NCBI GenBank assembly: GCA_041879425.1
Contig: CP090855.1
Span: 868,001 to 932,000 of the forward strand
Reading direction: 5' to 3'
DNA from: Vibrio pomeroyi
GTDB taxonomy: Bacteria; Pseudomonadota; Gammaproteobacteria; Enterobacterales; Vibrionaceae
Length of the DNA: 64,000 nucleotides
The position numbers and the translations under genes are program-made. The notes beneath the pieces were generated by a model, which saw nothing but the letters and a program-made list of their open reading frames with translations, was not told the origin of the DNA and ran no database searches. Within the stretch, counting starts at the first letter, position 1; each line of letters opens with the position of its first letter. Positions 43,302-52,676 of the stretch are shown here, piece by piece.

Positions 43302-45275
43302 ATGACTAGAACGCTCGCTCGCCCTTATCCGCTAGGCGCAACGCTAGGTAACACTGGCTGCAACTTCTCAATTTATTCTCCTGACTGTAAATCTCTCTCT
43401 CTCGCTCTTTTTGATGAGAACGATGAATTCACTACTTATAAATTGGAAAATGAATACGCTGATATCAGATATGTATTTATTGACGGTATTAAAGCAGGAC
43501 AAAAATACGGTTTCATTGCAGAAACAGACAATGGCCCTATCCTGCTTTCAGACCCGTACGCGAAAGCAATAAGCGAACCGCTCGATTACGTTACGCCCTA
43601 TAGCAATGAGAAAAGCTTTGCGATGGCAAAATGTGTCGTTGTCGATGACACCTTCGATTGGCAAGACGTGGAAAAGCCGCGAATTAGCCGTGAAGAGACC
43701 GTTCTATTTGAAACCCATGTAAAAGGCTTATCTCAACTTCATCCAGAAGTAGAGACCAACACTAAAGGCCGTTACTTGGGATTAGTCAGCCCTGAAATGC
43801 TAGCGTTCTACAAACAGCAAAACATCAACTCTCTACAACTTTTACCTATTGCGGCATGTATGCACGAACCTCATCTATTGGATATGGGGAAAGTGAACTA
43901 TTGGGGATACAACCCATATTTGTTCATGGTGCCTGACCCTCGCTATGCAGAGAAAGACGCGGTTACTGAGCTTAAGACTGCGATTCGTGAGCTCCACCGC
44001 AATGGTATCGAAGTCATTCTCGACGTTGTCTACAACCACACCGCTGAAGGTGGTGAGGGCGGTACAACCTTCAACCTAAAAGCGTTAGATAGCCGCTACT
44101 ACATCAAACATGGTTGTCATTACGCGAACTTCACAGGTTGTGGTAATACGGTCGACCTCACCCATCAGCCTGCACTTAACTTAGTCATGGATACGCTACG
44201 TTACTGGGTAAGTGAGTTCCAAGTCGACGGCTTCCGTTTTGATTTGGCCGCGACACTGGGGCGCGAAGGTGACAACTACAACCCTGAGGCTGCTTTCTTT
44301 AAAGCCGTTGCTCAAGATCCGGTACTCAAAGAAACCAAGTTAATCGCAGAACCGTGGGATATTGGCCCTAATGGTTATCAAGTAGGTAATTTCCCGCTAG
44401 GTTGGAACGAGTGTAACGACAAGCTTAGAGATATCACTCGTAGCTTCTGGCGTGGTGATCAAGGCTACTTGAAAGAGTTCGCAACTCGCTTGATGGGTTC
44501 ACGTGACATCTACAGCGCTGCGCACTGGCCGTACAAACTAACCGTCAACTACATCACTTACCATGACGGCTTCACCATGCAAGATCTTGTTTCGTACAAG
44601 CACAAGCACAACGAAGAAAATGGTGAGAACAACCGCGATGGACACGGCGACAACCGCTCAGAAAACTACGGTGTAGAGGGCGAGACCGAAAACCTATTGG
44701 TTATCGCAACGCGTGAAAAGCAGAAGCGTAACTTCATGGCGAGCCTGCTGTTTGCTTTTGGTATTCCGCATATCCTGACAGCAGACGTGTTATCCCATAC
44801 TCAAAAGGGCAACAACAACGCTTACTGCCAAGATGGGGAAACAAGTTGGCTTAACTGGGAAGATTCTGAACGCAAGACGTATTTCAAGACTTGGCTATCG
44901 GAAATGATATCTGCTCGTCAGCAATACATGGTGCCATTTATTAAGGCATTCAGTGGCGAAAAACGTAACTCTAACCGCATCTTCTGGAGCCGTGTCGATG
45001 GCACACTCATGGAACATGATGATTGGAACCGTTTAAGCTCGGTGGCACTGCACTTGGGAATTGGCAAGGACGGTGACGAGTTGATTTACTTGATCAACCA
45101 GACTAACGCACCTGCACGCTTTTCGTTACCTAAGGATCGCGATCAAAACTGGGTGACCATTTGTGATACCAACCTGAGAAATGTAAAACCAGGTCATGCT
45201 GAAGGTGAAATGCTGTTATCGCCAACTTCGATGGCTATTTTGCATTATTCGCCAGCTAAGACTGAGTCAATCTAA
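43302..45275 (+). CDS. glgX: Glycogen debranching enzyme GlgX
   Basis: Isoamylase-type GH13 enzyme removing short alpha-1,6 branches left by phosphorylase. The 657 residues (E. coli GlgX 657) have an N-terminal CBM48 domain (RPYPLGATLGNTGCNFSIYSP), the isoamylase signature NYWGYNP, the nucleophile Asp314 in DGFRFDLAATLGRE and the acid/base Glu350 in LIAEPWDIG, with YHDGFTMQDLVSY further on. It lies beside lamB behind MalT-like boxes, not in a glgC/glgA operon, suggesting co-control with maltodextrin use. An IS200 copy follows the stop. Confidence 0.94.
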   Translation: MTRTLARPYPLGATLGNTGCNFSIYSPDCKSLSLALFDENDEFTTYKLENEYADIRYVFIDGIKAGQKYGFIAETDNGPILLSDPYAKAISEPLDYVTPYSNEKSFAMAKCVVVDDTFDWQDVEKPRISREETVLFETHVKGLSQLHPEVETNTKGRYLGLVSPEMLAFYKQQNINSLQLLPIAACMHEPHLLDMGKVNYWGYNPYLFMVPDPRYAEKDAVTELKTAIRELHRNGIEVILDVVYNHTAEGGEGGTTFNLKALDSRYYIKHGCHYANFTGCGNTVDLTHQPALNLVMDTLRYWVSEFQVDGFRFDLAATLGREGDNYNPEAAFFKAVAQDPVLKETKLIAEPWDIGPNGYQVGNFPLGWNECNDKLRDITRSFWRGDQGYLKEFATRLMGSRDIYSAAHWPYKLTVNYITYHDGFTMQDLVSYKHKHNEENGENNRDGHGDNRSENYGVEGETENLLVIATREKQKRNFMASLLFAFGIPHILTADVLSHTQKGNNNAYCQDGETSWLNWEDSERKTYFKTWLSEMISARQQYMVPFIKAFSGEKRNSNRIFWSRVDGTLMEHDDWNRLSSVALHLGIGKDGDELIYLINQTNAPARFSLPKDRDQNWVTICDTNLRNVKPGHAEGEMLLSPTSMAILHYSPAKTESI

Positions 45276-45295
45276 GTTAAAAGCTAAGCCAGCTC

Positions 45296-45924
45296 AAAAA
45301 AATATCCGCCTTCTTAGAAGGCGGTTTTGCTTTATAACCCCCTAAAAGGGGGCGTCCGCGCTATCAGTTCTTCAATAACTGTAATTGTTGTTCATACTCT
45401 ATGTCCTGCTTATATTGGTGTCGTACATATCGCCGAATGACTTCTTCATTCACACCGACCGTATCTACAAAATACCCTCTAGCCCAAAAGTGATTTCCCC
45501 ATAATTTCTTACGTATATGTGGGAATCTATTGAAAAGTCGAATTGCTGTTCGGCCTTTTAAAACTCCTAACAAACTCGATACTGATAACTTGGGAGGAAT
45601 AATGACAACAAGATGAACATGATCTGGTTGAACGTTTAATTCTAAAACTTCGCAGTCTTTCATATTGCACAAAATATAGATTGAACGATAAAGCTCCTTT
45701 CCTACCTTATCTTTCAAAATCTTATATCTGTACTTTGGAGTCCAAACTATATGGTATTTGCAACGCCAATAGACATGTGATGAACTTCTGTAATCGCCCA
45801 TGTGGTTGTTTCCTCTTACTTGTGGTGAATAAGAGGTTACTTCTAACATGGGCACTTCTTCAGGCTATAGCCTCAAGGAACAATCACCACCGCCCTAGGC
45901 GGTGGTTTTGAGGAGCCAATAAAA
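45296..45924 (-). mobile_element. IS200/IS605-family insertion sequence, copy 2
   Basis: A second copy of the 629-bp element at 19126-19754, identical as read and in the same orientation, 26,170 bases apart. It begins about 20 bases after the glgX stop and ends just before a terminator hairpin, the same arrangement as copy 1. The edges are uncertain within the A runs. Confidence 0.9.
45364..45801 (-). CDS. tnpA: IS200-type transposase TnpA (Y1 HUH), copy 2
   Basis: Identical in translation to copy 1: 145 residues from the preferred ATG, HUH motif HVH, catalytic tyrosine in YVRHQ. Intact, so both copies may be active. Confidence 0.93.
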   Translation of the reverse strand: MGDYRSSSHVYWRCKYHIVWTPKYRYKILKDKVGKELYRSIYILCNMKDCEVLELNVQPDHVHLVVIIPPKLSVSSLLGVLKGRTAIRLFNRFPHIRKKLWGNHFWARGYFVDTVGVNEEVIRRYVRHQYKQDIEYEQQLQLLKN

Positions 45925-45940
45925 CATCAAAAACCATAAA

Positions 45941-45969
45941 AGCCAGTTATATTTGTAACTGGCTTTTTT
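45941..45969 (+). terminator. Likely original glgX terminator, now beyond the IS
   Basis: AGCCAGTTA-TATTTG-TAACTGGCT followed by T residues. The IS lies between it and glgX. Confidence 0.8.
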
Positions 45970-46087
45970 GTTAGCTGAATATCACAAAAATCATTCATTT
46001 ATATGGAATCATTTGCATTGCTGTGATTAAGAAAACTGTTTAGTATGGCCGTACTATAAAAATGAATCTATTACGTCTTTGGATATC

Positions 46088-47893
46088 ATGGCTTTACCTA
46101 AAACACTTATTCGGCTTTTCAAACCATACATACTCTTATTAACCGGAGGAATGCTTTACCTAGCAGCAGCTCAATTAGAAAAAGTCGAGACTGCAGCAAC
46201 CAACCAATCATCATCAAATATCCGTATTGCTAGCTCCACTATTCGCTCTAACATCGAAGCGGTATTTGGCAAGCTTTACTTCCTAGAAACCAGCCTAGGC
46301 TTACCTCAAGCCACCAGCTTTGATGACAAGAAATTCCGCGAACTCAGCGATAACATTCTAAAAAGAACGCCTAACTTCTCCGATATCATTCGATACCAAC
46401 CTCAATCTCAAAACTACATTTCCACTCGAGGTTTGCCTCTATCAAATGAACAGATATCAGCAATTCAATGGCATTCAATAGACAGTGTTGTTGAAGATTT
46501 CTATATCTCTTCCGTTTACCAAAAGGCAGATGGTCGTTGGGTATTCGCCGTTAAGCACACAGCCGAAAGGTTGAACGAGGAAATATGGATTGAGTTTGAT
46601 CTTCTACACACCACGCAAGGCTTGAGAGATTTAAAGACCCTTAACCATGGTTATGTGTTCGTAGTGGATAGAGCAACAGAGCGATTGGTTTTCCACCCTG
46701 ATCCGAAACGTATCGGCTCTAAATCCATCAGCTATCATGCAGGAATCAGCCATCAACTCTCACTCGGTGAAACCGTCGGTAAACACGAATATTACTATCA
46801 AGATAACTTCAAAATCTCGGTATTTGACGCCGATAACAGCTTAAACTGGGTATTCATCGCAGGCACTGATCGCCATGACATCCTCACCAGTTCGCACCAA
46901 TTTACGTTAACGGGTGTGGTGCTTGGCTCATTGCTTCTGTTATGGATTGGCGCCAACTATCTGGCTTACCGTTTAAACGTCTCTTTGTCTCGACTGAATA
47001 AAGTGGAAGATCTTGCTAGCTTTAAGCGTAAATTGAAATCCATCTTAGATAGCTTTACCTATCATAAAGGCATCCAATTCTGTCTGTATCAGCCTGAGAG
47101 CCACTCATTCAGTACCATCGATTACCACGGAAACAAGTCAACGGTGTATTGTGATGATGCCTTAGCGGAGCGCTTTGCTCCGAACACCATGGCTTACAGA
47201 AGTGGAAAGTACGCCGACCCACTGGCGCGAAAACTCAAAATACACCAACGTCATTACTGCATTCCTTTGTACTCTCGTAAACAATTGATCGCGGTGATCT
47301 ATCTAAACGCCAACTTACCGATCAGCCAGAGCATTCTAAGGATGATCAGAGATTACACCGAAGTCTCGTTATCTAATTTGCTACTTCAACATCAATTGAG
47401 CAGTAAAGACCTGATGACACAGTTAGACAACAAAAGCAGCTTCAACATTGCGGTCGAGAATTACGTAAACAAGCCCGACACTTATGTAGCTCTGCTTGAT
47501 ATCGATAACTTTGACCATGTAAACCGAGCTTACGGTGAAGCGGTTGGTGACAAGATGATCAAGCTAACAGCAGAAGCGCTGCGTTCTTACTTTCCTAAGC
47601 CAAAAGGACTTTGCCTAGCTCGCATTGGAGGTAAAGAGTTTGCCGTCTTGTTCAAAGCGAATGATGCCAAAGATGCTAAATTCCAACTGGATCAATGCCG
47701 ACTTGGTGTTGCGGAGAAAACCATTGTGACTCCAGACATCACATTGTCGTTGGGTGTCAGTATCGGCTTCTCGTACATAGAAGGCGAACGCGATTCTGCT
47801 TTGGCACTCGCGGAACAAGCCAAACTGATTGCGCAGCAGCTTGGTAAAAATCGAGTGGAAGGTCATATCAGAGCTGTCGCTAAAGCATCATAG
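46088..47893 (+). CDS. Membrane sensor with a degenerate GGDEF domain
   Basis: A 601-residue protein (from ATG 46088; a TTG three codons upstream is also possible). It has an N-terminal membrane helix (about 10-27), a periplasmic Cache-like sensor (about 35-265), a second membrane helix (TGVVLGSLLLLWIGANYLAY, near 280), a GAF-like stretch and a C-terminal GGDEF domain (about 440-595). The active-site motif reads RIGGKEFAVLF, with Lys replacing the catalytic Asp/Glu, and the DxLT-like entry is LMTQLDN. The usual RxxD inhibitory site is not evident. Diguanylate cyclase activity is therefore doubtful; it may act as a c-di-GMP or nucleotide sensor. Upstream lies the IS200 copy; downstream is a terminator. 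Confidence 0.85.
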   Translation: MALPKTLIRLFKPYILLLTGGMLYLAAAQLEKVETAATNQSSSNIRIASSTIRSNIEAVFGKLYFLETSLGLPQATSFDDKKFRELSDNILKRTPNFSDIIRYQPQSQNYISTRGLPLSNEQISAIQWHSIDSVVEDFYISSVYQKADGRWVFAVKHTAERLNEEIWIEFDLLHTTQGLRDLKTLNHGYVFVVDRATERLVFHPDPKRIGSKSISYHAGISHQLSLGETVGKHEYYYQDNFKISVFDADNSLNWVFIAGTDRHDILTSSHQFTLTGVVLGSLLLLWIGANYLAYRLNVSLSRLNKVEDLASFKRKLKSILDSFTYHKGIQFCLYQPESHSFSTIDYHGNKSTVYCDDALAERFAPNTMAYRSGKYADPLARKLKIHQRHYCIPLYSRKQLIAVIYLNANLPISQSILRMIRDYTEVSLSNLLLQHQLSSKDLMTQLDNKSSFNIAVENYVNKPDTYVALLDIDNFDHVNRAYGEAVGDKMIKLTAEALRSYFPKPKGLCLARIGGKEFAVLFKANDAKDAKFQLDQCRLGVAEKTIVTPDITLSLGVSIGFSYIEGERDSALALAEQAKLIAQQLGKNRVEGHIRAVAKAS

Positions 47894-47944
47894 ACACGAG
47901 CTAATACACTCGTATCACAATTGGAACGATACCGATAACAACAA

Positions 47945-47976
47945 AGCACCTAGGATTCATACCCTAGGTGCTTTTG
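47945..47976 (+). terminator. Terminator after the GGDEF gene
   Basis: AGCACCTAGG / CCTAGGTGCT stem (10 bp) with an 8-base loop, followed by TTTG. Confidence 0.85.
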
Positions 47977-48042
47977 TTTTTATGGAAAGTCATTACAATG
48001 CGCGTTCGATAAAACAATACCCTTTCTAACGACACGAGCCTT

Positions 48043-48765
48043 ATGAAGCTAAGTAACCGACTGCAAACTCTCCATTCCCTTGTCAGCAATGACTACCAAC
48101 ATATTTGGGACTGTTGCTGTGATCACGGCTTCTTGGGTGTTCAATTGTTGTCAGATAACAAAGCCCCTCAGATTCACTTTGTCGATATTGTCCTGTCTCT
48201 GATGAATGAACTGGAAGGCAAGCTAACGCGTTACTTTCCCCAAGATAATTCAGAGCAACAAGCGGTTACCAGCCAATGGCAAGTCTACTGCTTAGATGTC
48301 GCAACGATTCCATTGGAAAAGTACACTGGGAGACACTTGGTTATCATAGCGGGTGTGGGTGGCGATCTAACTCAGAAACTAGTCGATGATATTCACCGTC
48401 AACATCCAGACAAAGCGATCGATTTCTTGCTGTGCCCTGTGCATCAACAATTCGAACTAAGAAGTCATTTAAAGGCGCTTAAATTTGGCCTTATTGATGA
48501 AGTGTTGATTGAAGAGAACCGCCGCTACTACGAAATTTTATTGGTCAGCAATAACCAAGGTAAAGCTGAAAAGAACCGAGCTGTTAGTGAGATTTCAAAC
48601 GTGGGTGACAAGATCTGGACACCGAGTTGTGATGAGAAAATGAAGGTATCTCAGCAGTACAAAGCCAAAACACTGCAGCACTACTTACGTATTCATCAAG
48701 GCCAAGAGAAGCAAGGTAAGCCTAGTGAAGTTAAACACATCATCGATGCGTACCAAGCCATTTAG
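48043..48765 (+). CDS. trmK: tRNA (adenine22-N1)-methyltransferase family protein TrmK
   Basis: SAM-dependent methyltransferase related to TrmK, which makes m1A22 in some tRNAs. The 240-residue product has the family's opening LSNRLQTLHSLV, SAM motif I in IWDCCCDHGFLGVQLL, VIIAGVGGDL further on, and FLLCPVHQQFELRSHL followed by EENRRYYEILLV, characteristic of COG2384. It stands alone between two terminators. Assignment to the family is firm; the tRNA target in this organism is inferred. Confidence 0.85.
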   Translation: MKLSNRLQTLHSLVSNDYQHIWDCCCDHGFLGVQLLSDNKAPQIHFVDIVLSLMNELEGKLTRYFPQDNSEQQAVTSQWQVYCLDVATIPLEKYTGRHLVIIAGVGGDLTQKLVDDIHRQHPDKAIDFLLCPVHQQFELRSHLKALKFGLIDEVLIEENRRYYEILLVSNNQGKAEKNRAVSEISNVGDKIWTPSCDEKMKVSQQYKAKTLQHYLRIHQGQEKQGKPSEVKHIIDAYQAI

Positions 48766-48815
48766 CAGTAGTAAGCACTAACTCTATCGCTTACCTCTAG
48801 TAACCCTAATTCAAT

Positions 48816-48852
48816 AAAAAAGCCGATAGTTCAATGAGCTATCGGCTTTTTT
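48816..48852. terminator. Bidirectional terminator between trmK and the acyltransferase gene
   Basis: AGCCGATAG / CTATCGGCT stem with a 9-base loop, preceded by five A and followed by seven T. Confidence 0.92.
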
Positions 48853-48885
48853 TAATGTTGTCGCTTTGAATTGAGCTTACTGCTC

Positions 48886-49821
48886 TTATTTCTTATGAGC
48901 CGCATCAGGCTGCTCAATCGTTTCAACCTCAGAGGGCGTATCTACCCCGTAAACCGTATCAAGATAAGCATCTTTCTCTTTCCACGTATTGTTCAACCAA
49001 CTGTGGAAGCGACGTTTAAACGCTTTATCTTCAAAGTAATTACCGTTTACGTTCTCGTCCATCGTGTGCAATTTAATACGCACCACCACCTTGGTCATTT
49101 TGCCTTTCAGCATATCTTCAAACGGAGAGACTTGGTTTTCAGGGTAAGCCAAAGTGACATCCACGATACCATCTAAGATTGGACCCATTGCAGATAGAGC
49201 AAACGCCACACCGCCAGTTTTTGGCTTCAATAGGTGTCGGTAAGGGGTTTTCACTGTCGCCAGTTTGTCGTGGTTGGCACGCGTTCCTTCCACAAAGTTA
49301 ACCAATGTTGTCGGCGCTAGCTTGAACTTAGTACACGCTTTGTTGATTGCATCGAAATCATCATTACGACGCTCTGGGTTGCGTAGCAAAAACTCGCGTG
49401 AGTGACGTCGCATGAACGGCATATCTAAGCCCCAGCAAGCCAAGCCAACAAAAGGTACGTACAGCAGTTCGTGCTTAAGGAAGAACTTGGTCATCGGCAT
49501 CTTGTCTTTCAAGATAGAAGACAAAATTACAATATCCGCCCAGCTCAGGTGGTTCGACATCATCAAATACCACTGTTTGGTCGAGATATCTTCCCCGCCT
49601 TCCACTTGCCACTCGATGTCATTATTCACATTTAACATCCAAAGATTGAGCGAAGCCCAACACCAGAATGTGAAGTTAGCTAAACGAGTACACGACTTTT
49701 GTACAACAGAGATTGGCAGAATCAGTTTGATGAGGCCAAAGAAGCTCACGGTAAACGCAGTCATTGCGGTATTGATGGTCACGAACAACACATTCAAGGC
49801 CATACGAAGATTATCAAGCAT
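48886..49821 (-). CDS. Membrane acyltransferase, PlsC/YihG family
   Basis: Phospholipid acyltransferase of the LPLAT superfamily, most like E. coli YihG. The 311 residues contain an N-terminal membrane helix (about 8-35), the HX4D catalytic motif as His91-LSWA-Asp96, the phosphate-binding FVEGTR near residue 173, and a charged C-terminal tail. Length matches YihG (about 310), longer than PlsC. The acyl donor and acceptor cannot be deduced. It converges on trmK. Confidence 0.88.
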   Translation of the reverse strand: MLDNLRMALNVLFVTINTAMTAFTVSFFGLIKLILPISVVQKSCTRLANFTFWCWASLNLWMLNVNNDIEWQVEGGEDISTKQWYLMMSNHLSWADIVILSSILKDKMPMTKFFLKHELLYVPFVGLACWGLDMPFMRRHSREFLLRNPERRNDDFDAINKACTKFKLAPTTLVNFVEGTRANHDKLATVKTPYRHLLKPKTGGVAFALSAMGPILDGIVDVTLAYPENQVSPFEDMLKGKMTKVVVRIKLHTMDENVNGNYFEDKAFKRRFHSWLNNTWKEKDAYLDTVYGVDTPSEVETIEQPDAAHKK

Positions 49822-50159
49822 AAAACAAGGCTATATTGAGATCGAAAGTCGCCATTATACGCATCTACAAATTATTCTCTTTAGTTATTAGTGCAATACT
49901 TCAGGGGTCAAACCACTCTGCAGACTTTGCTAAAGCTCGGCTCTAGATCCCCTACAACAACGTCCACGCAAACAATAAATACACACACAAGTCATTTGAA
50001 CTCATTTGTAGAGGTGTCTTTTTGACACAAAAACAATTAATTTCAACCCTCAAGCTAGTATTGATAAGCATTCTCATTATTGGCATGCTACATGCAACTC
50101 CAAAGTGTAAATAGTTGAGTATCCTTAATGAGATAACTTCTCTTCTTAAAGGTGATGAT
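49822..50159 (+). other. Intergenic region upstream of the ferredoxin-NADP reductase gene
   Basis: 338 bases between divergent genes. It contains GTGTC-TTTTT-GACAC (about 50016-50030) and a Fur-like box at 50062-50080. No small gene is supported. Confidence 0.5.
50062..50080. promoter_or_regulatory. Fur-like box
   Basis: TGATAAGCATTCTCATTAT matches the 15-base core TGATAATNATTATCA at about 12 of its 14 defined positions over its first 15 bases. It lies 80 bases upstream of the reductase start, near where a promoter is expected. Confidence 0.55.
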
Positions 50160-50960
50160 ATGACAGATATTCCTCATGGTTTGGTAACCGGAAAAGTCCT
50201 ACACAAGACAGAATGGACAGATCAATTGTTCTCACTCCAAGTCAGTGCTCCTGTCTCCCCCTATCAGGCGGGTCAGTTTACTAAGCTCGGTTTGCTCAAT
50301 AGTGAGGATGAGTTCGTGAGACGTGCTTATTCCATGGTGAATGCGCCGGAACATGAGCAAGGTCATCAGCATCTAGAGTTTTTGATTATTAAGGATCAAA
50401 ACGGTCAGCTCTCTCCTCAGCTTCATAAATTGAAGGTAGGCGATGACATCTTTGTCGGCAAAGACCCAAGCGGCTTCATGACATTGGATGAGATCCCAGA
50501 GATCGCCGACGATCTATGGATGCTTTCAACCGGAACCGCGGTTGGCCCATTTATCTCAATACTCGAAAGCATGCAGATACAACAGAATGAGTTGGCTTCA
50601 GACAAAGCCTCTTCATTCAAAAATCTGGTTTTGGTACATGCCGTAAGAACAGAACGAGACCTGACTTATCGAGACCGTATCACTCAACTCGTCGATCACT
50701 TTCAAGGGAAACTTAAATATGTGCCAATTATTTCTAGAGAATCAGTCACCGGAACTTTGCGCGGACGAATCCCAAGCTTGTTACTTGGAGGCGACCTTGA
50801 GCAAGCCGCGTCTGTCGCTTTCAATCAAACCCGCAGTTTCTTCTACCTTTGCGGCAATCCGCAAATGGTTCGTGACACAAGTGAAGCGCTAACCAGCTTA
50901 GGTTTCGAAAAGCACTTACGTAGAAAGCCTGGTCAATTCAGTAGTGAGAACTATTGGTAA
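50160..50960 (+). CDS. fpr: Ferredoxin/flavodoxin-NADP+ reductase
   Basis: Flavoenzyme moving electrons between NADPH and ferredoxin or flavodoxin. From ATG 50160 (AAGGTGAT upstream) it is 266 residues; the open frame begins at a TTG 15 codons earlier with no ribosome binding site. The FAD-binding motif RRAYSMVNAP, the nucleotide region MLSTGTAVGPFISIL and FYLCGNPQMVRD are as in E. coli Fpr (248 residues), but the aromatic C-terminus is NYW. A Fur-like box upstream suggests iron control. A DUF1971 gene follows 62 bases later. Confidence 0.9.
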   Translation: MTDIPHGLVTGKVLHKTEWTDQLFSLQVSAPVSPYQAGQFTKLGLLNSEDEFVRRAYSMVNAPEHEQGHQHLEFLIIKDQNGQLSPQLHKLKVGDDIFVGKDPSGFMTLDEIPEIADDLWMLSTGTAVGPFISILESMQIQQNELASDKASSFKNLVLVHAVRTERDLTYRDRITQLVDHFQGKLKYVPIISRESVTGTLRGRIPSLLLGGDLEQAASVAFNQTRSFFYLCGNPQMVRDTSEALTSLGFEKHLRRKPGQFSSENYW

Positions 50961-51022
50961 AGGTTGATCACCTACGACATAGAAGTACCCATTTCAAAGA
51001 ACAGTCAGAGAAGAGGTTTTAT

Positions 51023-51355
51023 ATGAGTCATTTACGTATCCCGTCACACTGGAAAATCCAACGTTCAACACCGTTTTTCACCAAAGACAACATCCCAGCA
51101 GCACTCCTCAACCATCACAATACGGCAGAAGGTGTATTCGGCCAGAGCTGCGTAATGGAAGGCACTGTCACCTTCTATGGTTTTGCTGATGCAGAAGCAA
51201 CAGAACCAGAAAATGTTATCACGATTGAAGCCGGACAATTTGCCACTAGTCCACCTCAATATTGGCATCGAGTGGAATTGAGTGACGACGCACAATTCAA
51301 CATTAACTTCTGGTCAGAGAAAGAGACCAAGAAGATGTTCAACACTCGAAAGTAA
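51023..51355 (+). CDS. DUF1971 small cupin-like protein
   Basis: A 110-residue protein (from ATG 51023; the frame extends 23 codons upstream, overlapping the end of fpr, without support). The sequence PFFTKDNIPAALLNHHNTAEGVFG and PPQYWHRVEL are typical of DUF1971, the small cupin-like domain also found fused to the tellurite-resistance methyltransferase TehB. No catalytic function is known. Close spacing to fpr suggests co-transcription. Confidence 0.82.
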   Translation: MSHLRIPSHWKIQRSTPFFTKDNIPAALLNHHNTAEGVFGQSCVMEGTVTFYGFADAEATEPENVITIEAGQFATSPPQYWHRVELSDDAQFNINFWSEKETKKMFNTRK

Positions 51356-51580
51356 GATCCATTCGATATTGATGAACTTATAAGCAAGCTACTTCGTACT
51401 GTGATTTTTAGTGTTCAATAAGTAAAGATAAAAGACCAAATAACCATAGTAATTACAATGACTAATGGTGATAGACAAGAGAAAAAAACTCTAGCACACT
51501 GAACAGAGTTATTAGTTTTAGCCCGGTTTTAGATTAATAAAACAGACGGGTTATTTATATTTTAGGTAAGAGAGGAAGCC

Positions 51581-52576
51581 ATGCTCAACATTGCTTTTTT
51601 TAGCTCAAAATCATACGACGAAAAATCATTCAACCTAGCGAAAGGCGAACTCAACGCTGAGTTTCATTTCCATGATTTTCGCCTCACTATAACCACAGCG
51701 AAAATGGCGCACGACAACGAAGTGGTGTGTGCATTTGTAAACGACGACCTATCGCGAGACGTGCTAGAAATTCTTGCACAAGGCGGCACAAAGCTGATTG
51801 CAATGCGTTGTGCAGGCTTTGATAAAGTCGACCTAGACGCCGCCAAAGAGTTTGGCCTGCAAGTGGTTCGCGTTCCTGCTTATTCACCAGAATCGGTAGC
51901 AGAGCACACAGTCGGCATGATGATGTGTTTGAACCGTAAACTGCACAAGGCATACCAGCGCACTCGTGATGCGAACTTCTCCCTTGAAGGCTTGGTAGGC
52001 TTTAACTTCCACGGTAAAACCGTTGGTGTGATTGGTTCAGGTAAGATTGGTCTAGCGACAATGCGCATTCTGAAAGGTTTGGGCATGAACATCCTATGTT
52101 ACGACCCGTATCCAAACCCATTAGCCGTTGAACTAGGTGCTAAATACGTGGAACTGGATGAGCTTTATCAAGAGTCTGATGTGATTTCTCTACACTGTCC
52201 GATGAGCAAAGAGAACTACCATCTGTTGGATGCGACTGCATTTGAGAAAATGAAAGATGGCGTGATGATCGTCAATACCAGCCGCGGTGAGCTGTTAGAT
52301 TCAACCGCTGCAATCGAAGCGCTGAAACAGAGTAAGATCGGTGCGCTTGGACTTGATGTTTACGACAACGAGAAAGAGCTGTTCTTCCAAGACAAGTCTA
52401 ACGATGTGATTGTCGATGACGTATTCCGTCGTCTATCTGCTTGTCACAACGTGCTGTTCACAGGTCACCAAGCTTTCTTGACCAAAGATGCTCTGTTCAA
52501 CATTGCCAATACAACGCTAACCAGCGTTGACGCTTTCTTTGCAGGCAACACCAGCGGCAACGAACTTGTTCAATAA
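51581..52576 (+). CDS. ldhA: D-lactate dehydrogenase (fermentative)
   Basis: NADH-dependent reduction of pyruvate to D-lactate. The 331 residues match the LdhA family in length and motifs: the NAD-binding VGVIGSGKIGLATMRI, the substrate arginine in NTSRGELLD, the glutamate region VYDNEKELFF and the catalytic histidine in FTGHQAFLT. AGAGAGGAAGCC precedes the ATG. A terminator follows, so it is a single-gene unit. Confidence 0.95.
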   Translation: MLNIAFFSSKSYDEKSFNLAKGELNAEFHFHDFRLTITTAKMAHDNEVVCAFVNDDLSRDVLEILAQGGTKLIAMRCAGFDKVDLDAAKEFGLQVVRVPAYSPESVAEHTVGMMMCLNRKLHKAYQRTRDANFSLEGLVGFNFHGKTVGVIGSGKIGLATMRILKGLGMNILCYDPYPNPLAVELGAKYVELDELYQESDVISLHCPMSKENYHLLDATAFEKMKDGVMIVNTSRGELLDSTAAIEALKQSKIGALGLDVYDNEKELFFQDKSNDVIVDDVFRRLSACHNVLFTGHQAFLTKDALFNIANTTLTSVDAFFAGNTSGNELVQ

Positions 52577-52614
52577 CGAACTGAGTTAAAAACAAACTAG
52601 CTCTACAAATACAA

Positions 52615-52650
52615 AGCCACGCTATTCCTAAGTGAGCAGCGTGGCTTTTT
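52615..52650 (+). terminator. ldhA terminator
   Basis: AGCCACGCT / AGCGTGGCT stem (9 bp) with a 14-base loop, followed by T residues. Confidence 0.85.
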
Positions 52651-52676
52651 GGTTTATGCCAATATAGAAAACAGAA

